Below, one piece after another: positions 35,348 to 43,802 of a DNA stretch of 64,000 nt. Source of the stretch: Roseiflexaceae bacterium. Lineage in GTDB: Bacteria; Chloroflexota; Chloroflexia; Chloroflexales; Roseiflexaceae. The stretch is from contig CANFUF010000002.1 in assembly GCA_947450095.1 (NCBI GenBank), positions 1 to 64,000 on the forward strand, read 5' to 3'. Position 1 is the first letter of the stretch; every line of letters starts with the position of its first letter. A model generated the notes under the pieces. It was not told the origin of the DNA. It saw nothing but the letters and a program-made list of their open reading frames with translations, and ran no database searches. Made by a program: the position numbers and the translations under genes.

Positions 35348-37313
35348 ATTGAGGAGTGGCGAGACGCGCGATGATGCTGTCGGCATCATAGACACAGCCA
35401 CCCCAAGTGCCGCCACTGACGTGTTGGAGCGCCGCCCACAACCGGGTGTCGTCGGGTAAATTGGGGTGGGCTTGTAAGTCGGGTCGCATGCCACGAGCAG
35501 CGAGGATGGAAGCGCCGGTTTGCCAATCAACGGCGACATTGTTTTCGCCAACTAAATTGACACTCCCCACCAAATTATTGCGGTCAACGATAATCTCGAT
35601 CATGTCACCATCGCGTACTTTGCCAATCGGTCCACCTGCCAAGGCCTCTGGCCCAACATGGCCGATACAGGCGCCGGTGCTGACCCCCGAAAAGCGTGCG
35701 TCGGTGATGACTGCCACTTCGCGACCCCAACTGAGGTGTTTGAGGGCCGACGTGACTTGGTAGGTTTCTTCCATGCCCGTCCCGAGTGGACCACCACAAA
35801 TCAACACGATGATGTCGCCGGGGACGACCTGTTTTTCACCTTGACCTTTGATGGCTCGCACGGCATCACGTTCGCGCAAAAACACCTTGGCCGGACCGAT
35901 TTTGCGATATACCCCATCGTCACCCACCACGCGGGCATCGATGGCGGTACTTTTGATGACTGAGCCTTCGGGTGCGAGATTGCCTTGGGGGAAGGTGACG
36001 GTCGAAGTGAGACCTCGGGCCAGGGCTTGGCTGGGTGACATAATCACATCATCGGGATCGACGCCGTCGCGTTCACGGAGCATTTGGCGCACCGTAGCCC
36101 GGCGGGTGGAATGTTGCCACCAATCGAGTACACTATCGAGCGTTTCGCCACTTACGGTGAGTACCGACGTATCGAGTAACCCCAAATCACGTAAATGGAG
36201 CATCACTTCGGGTACGCCCCCAGCCATATAGGCTTGCACGGTGACATGGTTGCGCGGGCCGTTGGGCAGCACATCGACGAGCCGGGGCACTTGGCGATTG
36301 ATGCGCTCCCAGTCTTGTACCGTCGGGCGGGGTAAGCCGGCGGCGTGGGCAATTGCCGGAATGTGCAACAGCAAATTGGTCGAGCCACCAAAGGCGGCAT
36401 GTACTACCATAGCGTTATGGATGGCACCGGGGGTGATGATGTGTTTGGTGGTGATTTTGCGTTTCTGGAGGTAGAGGATGGCATGGGCTGAGGCAGTGGC
36501 GAGCTCGAGCCAAATCGGCTGCCCCGAAGGGGCGAGGGCCGAATGGGGCAAGGCAATCCCCAATGCTTCGGCGACTACTTGAGATGTGGCAGCCGTCCCG
36601 AGGAACTGGCAACCGCCGCCGGGGGATCCACAGGCCCGGCAGCCGAGGGCTGCAGCTTCTTGGAGTGATAATTCGCCTTGGGCAAAGCGTGCCCCGATGG
36701 TTTGTACTTTGCCGGCGTCTTCGCCATCTGTAGGGGGCAAGGTCACGCCACCTGGTACGAGGATGGTGGGTAGGTTGGGTGTGCCAGCCAAGGCGATGAG
36801 CATGGCGGGGAGCCCTTTGTCACAGGTGGCGACGCCGATAACGGCGTGGCGGGTGGGCAGTGAGCGGATCAGCCGGCGGAAGACGATAGCGGCGTCGTTG
36901 CGAAAGGGTAGGCTGTCGAACATCCCTTCGGTGCCTTGGCTCCGGCCATCACAGGGGTCGGTGACATAGCCCGCAAATGGCATGGCGTTGTTGGCGCGTA
37001 GTGTTTCGGCGGCGGCCCGCATTTGCAATCCCACTTCCCAGTGGCCTGTGTGATAGCCGAGGGCGATTGCTCTACCGTCGTTTTCGCGGATACCCCCTTG
37101 GGTGCTGAGGATGAGCACTTGGGTACGGGTGAGCTCTGCCGGCTCCCAGCCCATGCCGACGTTTTGGGTCCAACCAAACAAATCACCACTCGGACTATCG
37201 CGGAGCATATCTTCGGTGAGAGGGAGTTCGCCACTCGGTCCGGCGGCTTTTGAGATGATGTCAAACAAGGCTGGGGAGCCGCCTACTAGTGCTTCGAGTC
37301 GTTCGCTACTCAT
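35346..37313 (-). CDS. yjhG: D-xylonate dehydratase, YjhG/YagF type
   Basis: A 655-residue member of the IlvD/Edd family, exactly the length of E. coli YjhG and similar along its whole length from memory: [71 protein letters not shown] and [15 protein letters not shown]. It should dehydrate D-xylonate to 2-keto-3-deoxy-D-xylonate using an Fe-S cluster. Cysteines lie in SDPCDG-type, ATCDKG and [10 protein letters not shown] positions. ATG 37313 follows GGAAAGCAA; the longer upstream frame has no support. No partner aldolase or xylonolactonase is in the window. Distinct from ilvD at 7876-9558. Confidence 0.9.
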   Translation of the reverse strand: MSSERLEALVGGSPALFDIISKAAGPSGELPLTEDMLRDSPSGDLFGWTQNVGMGWEPAELTRTQVLILSTQGGIRENDGRAIALGYHTGHWEVGLQMRAAAETLRANNAMPFAGYVTDPCDGRSQGTEGMFDSLPFRNDAAIVFRRLIRSLPTRHAVIGVATCDKGLPAMLIALAGTPNLPTILVPGGVTLPPTDGEDAGKVQTIGARFAQGELSLQEAAALGCRACGSPGGGCQFLGTAATSQVVAEALGIALPHSALAPSGQPIWLELATASAHAILYLQKRKITTKHIITPGAIHNAMVVHAAFGGSTNLLLHIPAIAHAAGLPRPTVQDWERINRQVPRLVDVLPNGPRNHVTVQAYMAGGVPEVMLHLRDLGLLDTSVLTVSGETLDSVLDWWQHSTRRATVRQMLRERDGVDPDDVIMSPSQALARGLTSTVTFPQGNLAPEGSVIKSTAIDARVVGDDGVYRKIGPAKVFLRERDAVRAIKGQGEKQVVPGDIIVLICGGPLGTGMEETYQVTSALKHLSWGREVAVITDARFSGVSTGACIGHVGPEALAGGPIGKVRDGDMIEIIVDRNNLVGSVNLVGENNVAVDWQTGASILAARGMRPDLQAHPNLPDDTRLWAALQHVSGGTWGGCVYDADSIIARLATPQ

Positions 37314-37478
37314 TTGCTTTCCTTTGTTAATCGTGTGTCTATTCTTACACAAAATAAGGTCATGTGGGAATGATTGAAAATAGGTGACTTTGTCAAGGAA
37401 CAAAATACCGTTAAGTTCCGTCTAGACAAAAGCAGATACTATACATATGAGTATATGTTTGTTTGTGTATGCAAATAA

Positions 37479-37508
37479 TTGACCAATAGGCGTGGACGAT
37501 GCTATAGT
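37479..37508 (+). promoter_or_regulatory. Promoter of the triplicated exported family
   Basis: TTGACC (37479-37484), 18-nt spacer, extended -10 TGCTATAGT (37500-37508). The ribosome site ATAAGGAG follows at 37517-37524. Confidence 0.7.
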
Positions 37509-37533
37509 ACCTACATATAAGGAGTTGCGTGTT

Positions 37534-39873
37534 ATGGGGCGACGTACCGTCATTTTAATAGTTTTCTTGTGTAGTTTGCTTGCGAGCTGTGCGACACCGG
37601 CTACGACGGTGGTGCCAACGGCTGTGCAACTTTCACATGATGCGGTCGCTTCATTTCCCTCCGTGCAAATTGGCTTCAATCCGCAGCGCGATGGTTTTTC
37701 ATTCCGTAATTATGGTGCCAAAGCGGATATTAGTAATCTCACCAATAGTGATATGCAACGCTTGTTTGGTGATGCGGTCTGTATGGTTGCCTCCAAAGAT
37801 TGTCCATTAATTCCGGCTGCGCGGATTTGGATGGAAGAAATCAACCGTGCCATGCAAACCGGTCATTGCGAAGGCATGGCCGTGTTGAGTCAATATTTTT
37901 ATTATGGGGTGATTAACCCAAAAATGTTTGGCGGCGATAGTGTAGCCGCGTTGCAGTTGACCAATAATCCGCCGCTCCAACGTGAAATTGCCTATTGGTG
38001 GGCGACGCAGGCTACCTTCCCCACTCGTGCACATCGTGTTATTACTGATCCCGTCGAGGCGGTAACAATGTTACGGGGTGGATTGCACAAAGATGCTGAT
38101 GTAGCGCAGTTATATACCATTGGCATCTACCAATCTGATTTCATGGGTGGGCATACCGTCACTCCTATCGGGTTGCGTGATATTGATATGACGCATGTGG
38201 CAATCCAAATCTACGATAACAACATCCCTAACGAAACACGTGAAATAACCGTTGATACCGCGCAAAATACCTGGACCTATGTTGCGACAAGTGTCGATGG
38301 TGTACCGCGCGCGTATTATGGCGATAGTACATCAAAAACACTCGAATTAACAGCTGCAGCACCGCGGTTGCAAACGCAAGTTTGTCATTTTTGTCCAAGT
38401 AATCCGGTTGCCCAAAGTGTTGATGATTTGACGACGTTCTTTTTTTCGTCTTCTGCCTCCGCTGCAACGGCTATTAGCCAACAGTTCTCGGCATATTTTG
38501 TGGATGGGTTAGGGCGCCGGGTTGGGATTGTATTGGGCAAAGTTTACAACGAAATTCCCAATGCCCAGATTGGCTTTTTGCGCGGTGCACCAGCTCAATG
38601 GTCACCGCTCGGGATGCCGATGCTGTCAGTTCCTGCCAATGTGAATGGCTCGTTGCGGATTACTGGCCTGCAAAATACGCCAATTAACATTACGGCATTT
38701 GGCAAAGGTAAAGTGGTTGCGTTGCAGAATTTGTTGGTCGATTCGCGTATCGCCAGTGAGATCCGGCTTGACCAAATTGGCAGTACCGTCGCAATTGCGA
38801 GTGGAGCGCAATCGAGCCCTGATATTTATGTGGGCTATAGTGAAGATCAACAAAACGTTGAAATGACGGTCAAGCGGGTTGTTTTGCAAAAAGGGTCGAA
38901 AGCGGCTGCATCGGCGAACAAACAAACTAAGACGTTGGCAATGTTGACGAGTGATCGTCAAACGGCCAACGTGAGTATTTCTGCGGGAGATGCAACCAAT
39001 AATGCTCCTGTTTCATCACAAACAACCGTTGCGACCGATGATCAATCGTTGTCTCCGATTCTCGATACGGTAAACACGGCCCCGGTCCAAGACAATACCG
39101 CCCAACCTACAACAGTACCGGTTGTGCCATCGGAAACCCCAGTAGCACGGCGCAACCCACCACGGCCGAGTCGGACGGCTGCCTTGCCGACGCGACTCAT
39201 GCCCACGAGTGATGCGTCGACTGCCAATAACGGCAAGGATAAATCTGGGAATGGCGATGGCAGTGGCGATGGCTCATCAAAAAACGATGGTAGTGGTGGA
39301 TCGTCATCTGGTGATGGTTCAACGGTGATTACTGATACATTCGGGTTGACGCCGACTGATGTTTCGGGTGGCGACAGCACAGATATTCGTCCAACATGGT
39401 CGAGTGGTGATATCCGTCCGACCCCGAGTGGCGGTGATAATGGCGATGCCCGTCCGACCCCGAGTGGCGGTGATAATGGCGATGCCCGTCCGACCCCAGG
39501 TGGTGGTGATAATGGTGATGGCGGACGTACCCGTCCGACTCCAGGTGGCGGTGATAATGGTGATGGCGGACGCACCCGTCCGACCCCAGGTGGTGGTGAT
39601 AATGGCGATGGCGGACGCACTCGTCCGACTCCCGAGCACCATCATCATAGTGATAATGGTGATACAACCGGGAATAATGTGCCTGATAATAGTGGCAACC
39701 AAACGGACGCACAATTACCGACTGCAATCAACGAAGATCAACCACATAGCGCACCGATAGATGCAACGCCAGTGCCTACAAAAAATGGCGATGATTCTGT
39801 TCCTATTCGCCAATATATACCGCCTACTGCGGTTGTTTCAACCGATGATGGGATAGGTAAATTACGCGAATAA
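37534..39873 (+). CDS. Exported lipoprotein with predicted Cys-His-Asp papain-like domain and Gly/Asp repeats (paralogue A)
   Basis: A 779-residue protein I do not recognise. A lipoprotein signal ends at Cys19 (LCSLLASC). Residues 50-300 form the domain shared with the next two genes, with GHCEGM (C112), GGHTVTP (H207) and IYDNN (D228); order and local motifs resemble papain/C39-fold thiol peptidases or transglutaminases. Four further cysteines are conserved (VC...DC near 80-90, CHFC near 286), likely disulfides. A beta-rich region (about 320-480) follows. The tail (about 500-779) is low complexity, with RPTP-GGGDNGD repeats and an HHHH stretch. ATG 37534 is set by AAGGAG. Probably attached outside the cell; activity is untested. 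Confidence 0.7.
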   Translation: MGRRTVILIVFLCSLLASCATPATTVVPTAVQLSHDAVASFPSVQIGFNPQRDGFSFRNYGAKADISNLTNSDMQRLFGDAVCMVASKDCPLIPAARIWMEEINRAMQTGHCEGMAVLSQYFYYGVINPKMFGGDSVAALQLTNNPPLQREIAYWWATQATFPTRAHRVITDPVEAVTMLRGGLHKDADVAQLYTIGIYQSDFMGGHTVTPIGLRDIDMTHVAIQIYDNNIPNETREITVDTAQNTWTYVATSVDGVPRAYYGDSTSKTLELTAAAPRLQTQVCHFCPSNPVAQSVDDLTTFFFSSSASAATAISQQFSAYFVDGLGRRVGIVLGKVYNEIPNAQIGFLRGAPAQWSPLGMPMLSVPANVNGSLRITGLQNTPINITAFGKGKVVALQNLLVDSRIASEIRLDQIGSTVAIASGAQSSPDIYVGYSEDQQNVEMTVKRVVLQKGSKAAASANKQTKTLAMLTSDRQTANVSISAGDATNNAPVSSQTTVATDDQSLSPILDTVNTAPVQDNTAQPTTVPVVPSETPVARRNPPRPSRTAALPTRLMPTSDASTANNGKDKSGNGDGSGDGSSKNDGSGGSSSGDGSTVITDTFGLTPTDVSGGDSTDIRPTWSSGDIRPTPSGGDNGDARPTPSGGDNGDARPTPGGGDNGDGGRTRPTPGGGDNGDGGRTRPTPGGGDNGDGGRTRPTPEHHHHSDNGDTTGNNVPDNSGNQTDAQLPTAINEDQPHSAPIDATPVPTKNGDDSVPIRQYIPPTAVVSTDDGIGKLRE
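39415..39633 (+). repeat. In-frame tandem repeats in paralogue A
   Basis: Two units encoding RPTPSGGDNGDA (36 nt) followed by three encoding RPTPGGGDNGDGGRT (45 nt), then a partial RPTP unit. DNA copies are nearly identical, differing at third codon positions, so copy number probably varies between strains. The Pro/Gly/Asp content suggests a flexible extracellular stalk. Confidence 0.9.
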
Positions 39874-39927
39874 CACGATGGAATTAAGCGCAGTAGTTCG
39901 TTTTTGGTCATTACGAGAGGAGATTTC

Positions 39928-41793
39928 ATGTCTAACCCGAGAAAATCCACACAGATTACTGTATCGTCGGTATTAGTTATTATTGTGATTGCATTGTGGA
40001 ATGCATTTATGGGTAATTCTGCCAACACCCCGGCCACTCAACCAGCCGATGTGGCCACAGAAGTACCTGCTGATGCGTCTAGTAGTGATACTGCGCCAAT
40101 TGATAATACCGATGCGACCGCTGTTCCCACCAATACCAAGAAAAAACCCACTGCAGTAAAACCAACGGTAGCAAAGCCAGCCCCTGCGACAAATGGTTCG
40201 TTGGCGGCAGATAGTGGTTTTGATGTCAAAACCGACGGGTTTTCTTTTGAAAACTACGGTAATGACACCGGCATCTCGAACCTCAAGGCGAATGACATAC
40301 GGCGGATGTTTGGTGATAAAGTCTGCACCAAAATCAAAAATAGCACCTGTACATTGACCTCCCCTGCCCGGCAATGGATGAAAGAAATCAACGCAGCCAT
40401 GGATGGTGGGCACTGTGAAGGTATGTCAGTCACCAGCTTGCATATGTTCCACAAAATCGTAGATCCCAATACCTTTGGTGCACCGACAACCAACGATTTA
40501 TCGTTTGATGGGAACACCAAACTCCAAGAAGAAATTGCCTATTGGTGGGCCACCCAAACTACTGAACCGACGATTAGTAGTACGATTACCGGCAAACCGA
40601 GTGATGTGCTTAAGTTAATATCTGCATCGTTGAATCAAGGTAAAGATGCATCAGTATTTTATGATCTCGGAATCTATATGGCTGATGGTAGCGGTGGGCA
40701 TGCGGTGACTCCCGTGTCGATTACCGACCTTGGCAATGGCAAGTATGGACTAAACATCTACGACAATAATTGGCCAAACGAATTACGTACTATTAATGTT
40801 GATATCAAGGCTGAACATTGGAGTTATCAAGCATCGCAAAACCCCAAACAAGCTGATTCGTTGTATAGCGGTGATACCCTCGAAATAACGCCTTCGAATC
40901 AACGGTTGGTCCCTCAAGCCTGTGATTTCTGTGGGAGTAAAGGGACCAAGAGCAGCTTGAAGAGTAGCGCGCGCAAAAGCACGTTTATTTTGCGGGCTTC
41001 GAGTAAATCACGTAGCACCAAAAAAATCAAAGCCAGTAAGAAAGGGAGTACGTTGTTCGTGACTCCCGATGGTAAACGGATTGGCTATCTCAATGGCAAG
41101 ATCATCAACGAAATCACTGGTGCCACAATTCGCGTATTCAAGAGTGCTCCCACTGTATGGGACAATCGCGGTATGCCAATTATTAGCATTCCTGAGGGTA
41201 TCGCGGTGACATTGAAGATTGCCAGTGACCCAACGTATAACTATCACATTAGTGCCTTTGGTGATGGTAAAGTCGTCAAAGTAAGTAATCTGAGTGTGTC
41301 TGACACCAAAGCGAGTGAACTTAATTTTGGCAGTACCATCAAGTCGGTCAAAATTAAAAGCTCGGTCAAAACGAAGAGCAGTATTTTTGTGGGCGACGAA
41401 GTAACCGTCAAAAACAAAGATACCTCGACGCAATTTTCGAATGTGGAAATTTCGGCAGATGGTGTTGCCGATGTCACATCGGATGATACCACCGATCAAT
41501 ATTCAATTAGTGGCAATATTGATGGCAACTTTGGATTAGATGTAGTCCAGACCGATGATGCCGGCTCAGTTGCGTTTTCAAATGCAGCAGTCAAAATGCT
41601 GAAGGGTGCCACGATGTCGTTTAGTGTTGACGCCGTGAATCAAGATGGCTCAGCATTAGCGGTAAATGTCGATAAAAACGGTGATGGTAGTACTGATCAA
41701 CAAGTAACACTTACTGATAGTGCTTCTACTGCTGCGACAGATAGCATTACTTCTGATGTGTTACCCGCTGACCAAGTAGACGCAAACCCGTAA
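39928..41793 (+). CDS. Exported protein with predicted Cys-His-Asp papain-like domain (paralogue B)
   Basis: A 621-residue paralogue. It has an N-terminal signal anchor (about 11-29) instead of a lipobox, then a Thr/Pro/Ala linker to about 85. The shared domain carries GHCEGM (C163), GGHAVTP (H258) and IYDNNWPNE (D279). The spacing C-95-H-21-D is identical to the other two paralogues. Extra cysteines lie at VC...TC and CDFC. A Lys/Ser-rich beta region follows and the C-terminus has VDKNGDGSTDQ, a DxNxDGxxD calcium-binding loop. GAGAGGAGA before ATG 39928 sets the start. Lies 54 nt after paralogue A, same operon. Confidence 0.7.
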   Translation: MSNPRKSTQITVSSVLVIIVIALWNAFMGNSANTPATQPADVATEVPADASSSDTAPIDNTDATAVPTNTKKKPTAVKPTVAKPAPATNGSLAADSGFDVKTDGFSFENYGNDTGISNLKANDIRRMFGDKVCTKIKNSTCTLTSPARQWMKEINAAMDGGHCEGMSVTSLHMFHKIVDPNTFGAPTTNDLSFDGNTKLQEEIAYWWATQTTEPTISSTITGKPSDVLKLISASLNQGKDASVFYDLGIYMADGSGGHAVTPVSITDLGNGKYGLNIYDNNWPNELRTINVDIKAEHWSYQASQNPKQADSLYSGDTLEITPSNQRLVPQACDFCGSKGTKSSLKSSARKSTFILRASSKSRSTKKIKASKKGSTLFVTPDGKRIGYLNGKIINEITGATIRVFKSAPTVWDNRGMPIISIPEGIAVTLKIASDPTYNYHISAFGDGKVVKVSNLSVSDTKASELNFGSTIKSVKIKSSVKTKSSIFVGDEVTVKNKDTSTQFSNVEISADGVADVTSDDTTDQYSISGNIDGNFGLDVVQTDDAGSVAFSNAAVKMLKGATMSFSVDAVNQDGSALAVNVDKNGDGSTDQQVTLTDSASTAATDSITSDVLPADQVDANP

Positions 41794-41844
41794 TGTTGGA
41801 GTGTAAGTGGTGTTGAGTATTCTGAATTACAAGAGGGATTTACG

Positions 41845-43650
41845 GTGTCGAACAAAAACAACCAAGTTATTTTTACTGCAGTTATTGTCATTGCAGTGGT
41901 ATTGTGGATAGTTTTTTCGGGTAATTCGTCCAAAGCACCAAGTCAGGTGACTGATGGGGCAACCCAAGCCACAGATGTTGCAGATACGACTGCAGCGACG
42001 CCAGCAACCAATGGTGATACGGCAGCGACATCGTCTGATCAGAGCGCAAATACGTCTAATACGAATTCAAGTGCGAATGGTTCCATGATTGCTGATAGTG
42101 GTTTCGATGTGAAAACTGATGGGTTTTCATTTGAAAACTATGGTAACGAAAAAGGTGTCACCAATCTCAAGGCGAATGACATGCGTCGTATGTTTGGTGA
42201 TAAAGTGTGTACCCGTATCAAAGGCGATACATGTACGCTTACCTCACCTGCACGGCAATGGATGAAGGAAATCAATGCTGCCATGGATGGCGGGCATTGT
42301 GAGGGCATGGCCGTTACAAGTCTTACCATGTTCCACAAAATCGAGGACCCTAATACTTTTGGTGCCCCCAAAACCAATGATTTGGCGTTTGATGGCAACA
42401 CTCCGCTCCAAGAGGACATTGCGTACTGGTGGGCAACCCAAAGCACCGAACCAACCATGAGTAGTGTGATTACGGGTAAACCTAGCGACATCATCAAATT
42501 GCTCTCGGCTTCTTTGAGTCAAGGCCAAAATGCAGACACGTTCTACTCAATCGGAATCTACATGGCCGATGGTACGGGGGGGCATGCAGTAACACCCGTG
42601 TCAATAACCGATTTGGGAGATGGTAAAGTCGGACTCAACATCTACGACAATAATTGGCCAAATGAATTGCGGACGATTAATGTAGACACCAATGCCGAAA
42701 CTTGGAACTATCAGGCTTCTACTAACCCCAATGAACAAGAATCGTTGTATAGTGGCGATACCCTCGAACTTACCCCATCAAAGGCACGAATGGAAACCCA
42801 AGATTGTGATTTTTGTAGTGGCAAAGGTCACAAAAACACCACCAAAGGGATGAATACATTTGTGTTGACCGCAAGTGGTGGTTCACTTGATCCTGCTGCG
42901 CCCAAAGCAAACACCACCGGTACGACAGTATTTGTGACGCCCGATGGCAAACGACTGGGCTATGTCAATGGGAAATTTATCAACGAAATTGCCGGTGCTT
43001 CGGCGGCAGTCTTTAAGAGTGCCCCCACCGTATGGAATAATAATGGCTTGCCTATTTTTCGGATTCCCGAGGGGATTACCGTCACAATGCAAATCGCCAA
43101 TGACCCAACGTATAAGTACACGGTTAGTGCTTATGGTGATGGTAAAGTGGTGAAGGTGGCCAAATTAGACGTATCTGCGACCAAAGCAACAGTAGTCAAT
43201 TTTGGGAGTACGGTTAAGTCGGTCAAAATCAAGAGTGCGGTCAAAACTTCACCAGATATCTATATTGGTGATGAAGAAAACGCCAGCAACAAAGATAGTT
43301 CGACGCAGTTTTCGAATGTCGACATTAGTGAAGACGGCGAAGCAGACGTCACCTTTGATGACGAAACTGATCAATTTAATATCGATGGTGATGTGGCTGG
43401 TGATTTTAACTTGGATGTGGTTGTTTCTGACGATAATGGTGATTATTCCTATTCGACGAATGATGTTGCACTTGCTGATGGCGCTGACATGTCTTTTGAT
43501 ATTGACCAAATCAATAGTGAAGGGGATGCGTTGACATTGCAAGTCGATCAAAACGGCGACGGTACCTTTGATACCCAATCAGATGTCACAGATGACAATA
43601 CGGCTGAGACCACGGACCCTGTGGTTGCTGAGGATGCAACGGATAATTAA
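41845..43650 (+). CDS. Exported protein with predicted Cys-His-Asp papain-like domain (paralogue C)
   Basis: A 601-residue protein, the closest relative of paralogue B. It starts at GTG 41845 after AGAGGG. Signal anchor about 8-27, Thr/Ala/Asp linker to about 75, then the shared domain with GHCEGM (C152), GGHAVTP (H247) and IYDNNWPNE (D268); CDFC near 322. The beta region resembles that of B (TPDGKRLGYVNGKFINEI, AYGDGKVVKVAKL). The acidic C-terminus has VDQNGDGTFDTQ, a calcium-binding-type loop, and ends in a strongly acidic run. Last gene of the three-gene array, before a hairpin. Confidence 0.7.
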   Translation: MSNKNNQVIFTAVIVIAVVLWIVFSGNSSKAPSQVTDGATQATDVADTTAATPATNGDTAATSSDQSANTSNTNSSANGSMIADSGFDVKTDGFSFENYGNEKGVTNLKANDMRRMFGDKVCTRIKGDTCTLTSPARQWMKEINAAMDGGHCEGMAVTSLTMFHKIEDPNTFGAPKTNDLAFDGNTPLQEDIAYWWATQSTEPTMSSVITGKPSDIIKLLSASLSQGQNADTFYSIGIYMADGTGGHAVTPVSITDLGDGKVGLNIYDNNWPNELRTINVDTNAETWNYQASTNPNEQESLYSGDTLELTPSKARMETQDCDFCSGKGHKNTTKGMNTFVLTASGGSLDPAAPKANTTGTTVFVTPDGKRLGYVNGKFINEIAGASAAVFKSAPTVWNNNGLPIFRIPEGITVTMQIANDPTYKYTVSAYGDGKVVKVAKLDVSATKATVVNFGSTVKSVKIKSAVKTSPDIYIGDEENASNKDSSTQFSNVDISEDGEADVTFDDETDQFNIDGDVAGDFNLDVVVSDDNGDYSYSTNDVALADGADMSFDIDQINSEGDALTLQVDQNGDGTFDTQSDVTDDNTAETTDPVVAEDATDN

Positions 43651-43660
43651 TCCGAAATAA

Positions 43661-43701
43661 ACGAATCCCCCTGTATGAATATCTCATACAGGGGGATTCG
43701 T
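43661..43701. terminator. Hairpin after the three-paralogue array
   Basis: An 18-bp perfect stem (43661-43678 with 43684-43701), 5-nt loop. It lies between convergent genes. No long U-run on either side, so efficiency is uncertain. Confidence 0.6.
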
Positions 43702-43802
43702 GTGTCGATACCACGTGGCGTATTACAACGGTAGCGCAGTGCATAAAGCCAAAGATGCCGTTACCGTATCTGTTTGGTTGTGTCAAGTAGGAAGTGCGTA
43801 GG

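Noticed and set aside
39415-39633. Possible CRISPR-like array
   Set aside because: Repeats are contiguous and in frame with no unique spacers; they encode a protein stalk.
39042-39714. Pro/Ser-rich and His/Tyr-rich antisense frames over the repeat region
   Set aside because: Composition is fully explained by the complement of the Gly/Asp repeat codons.
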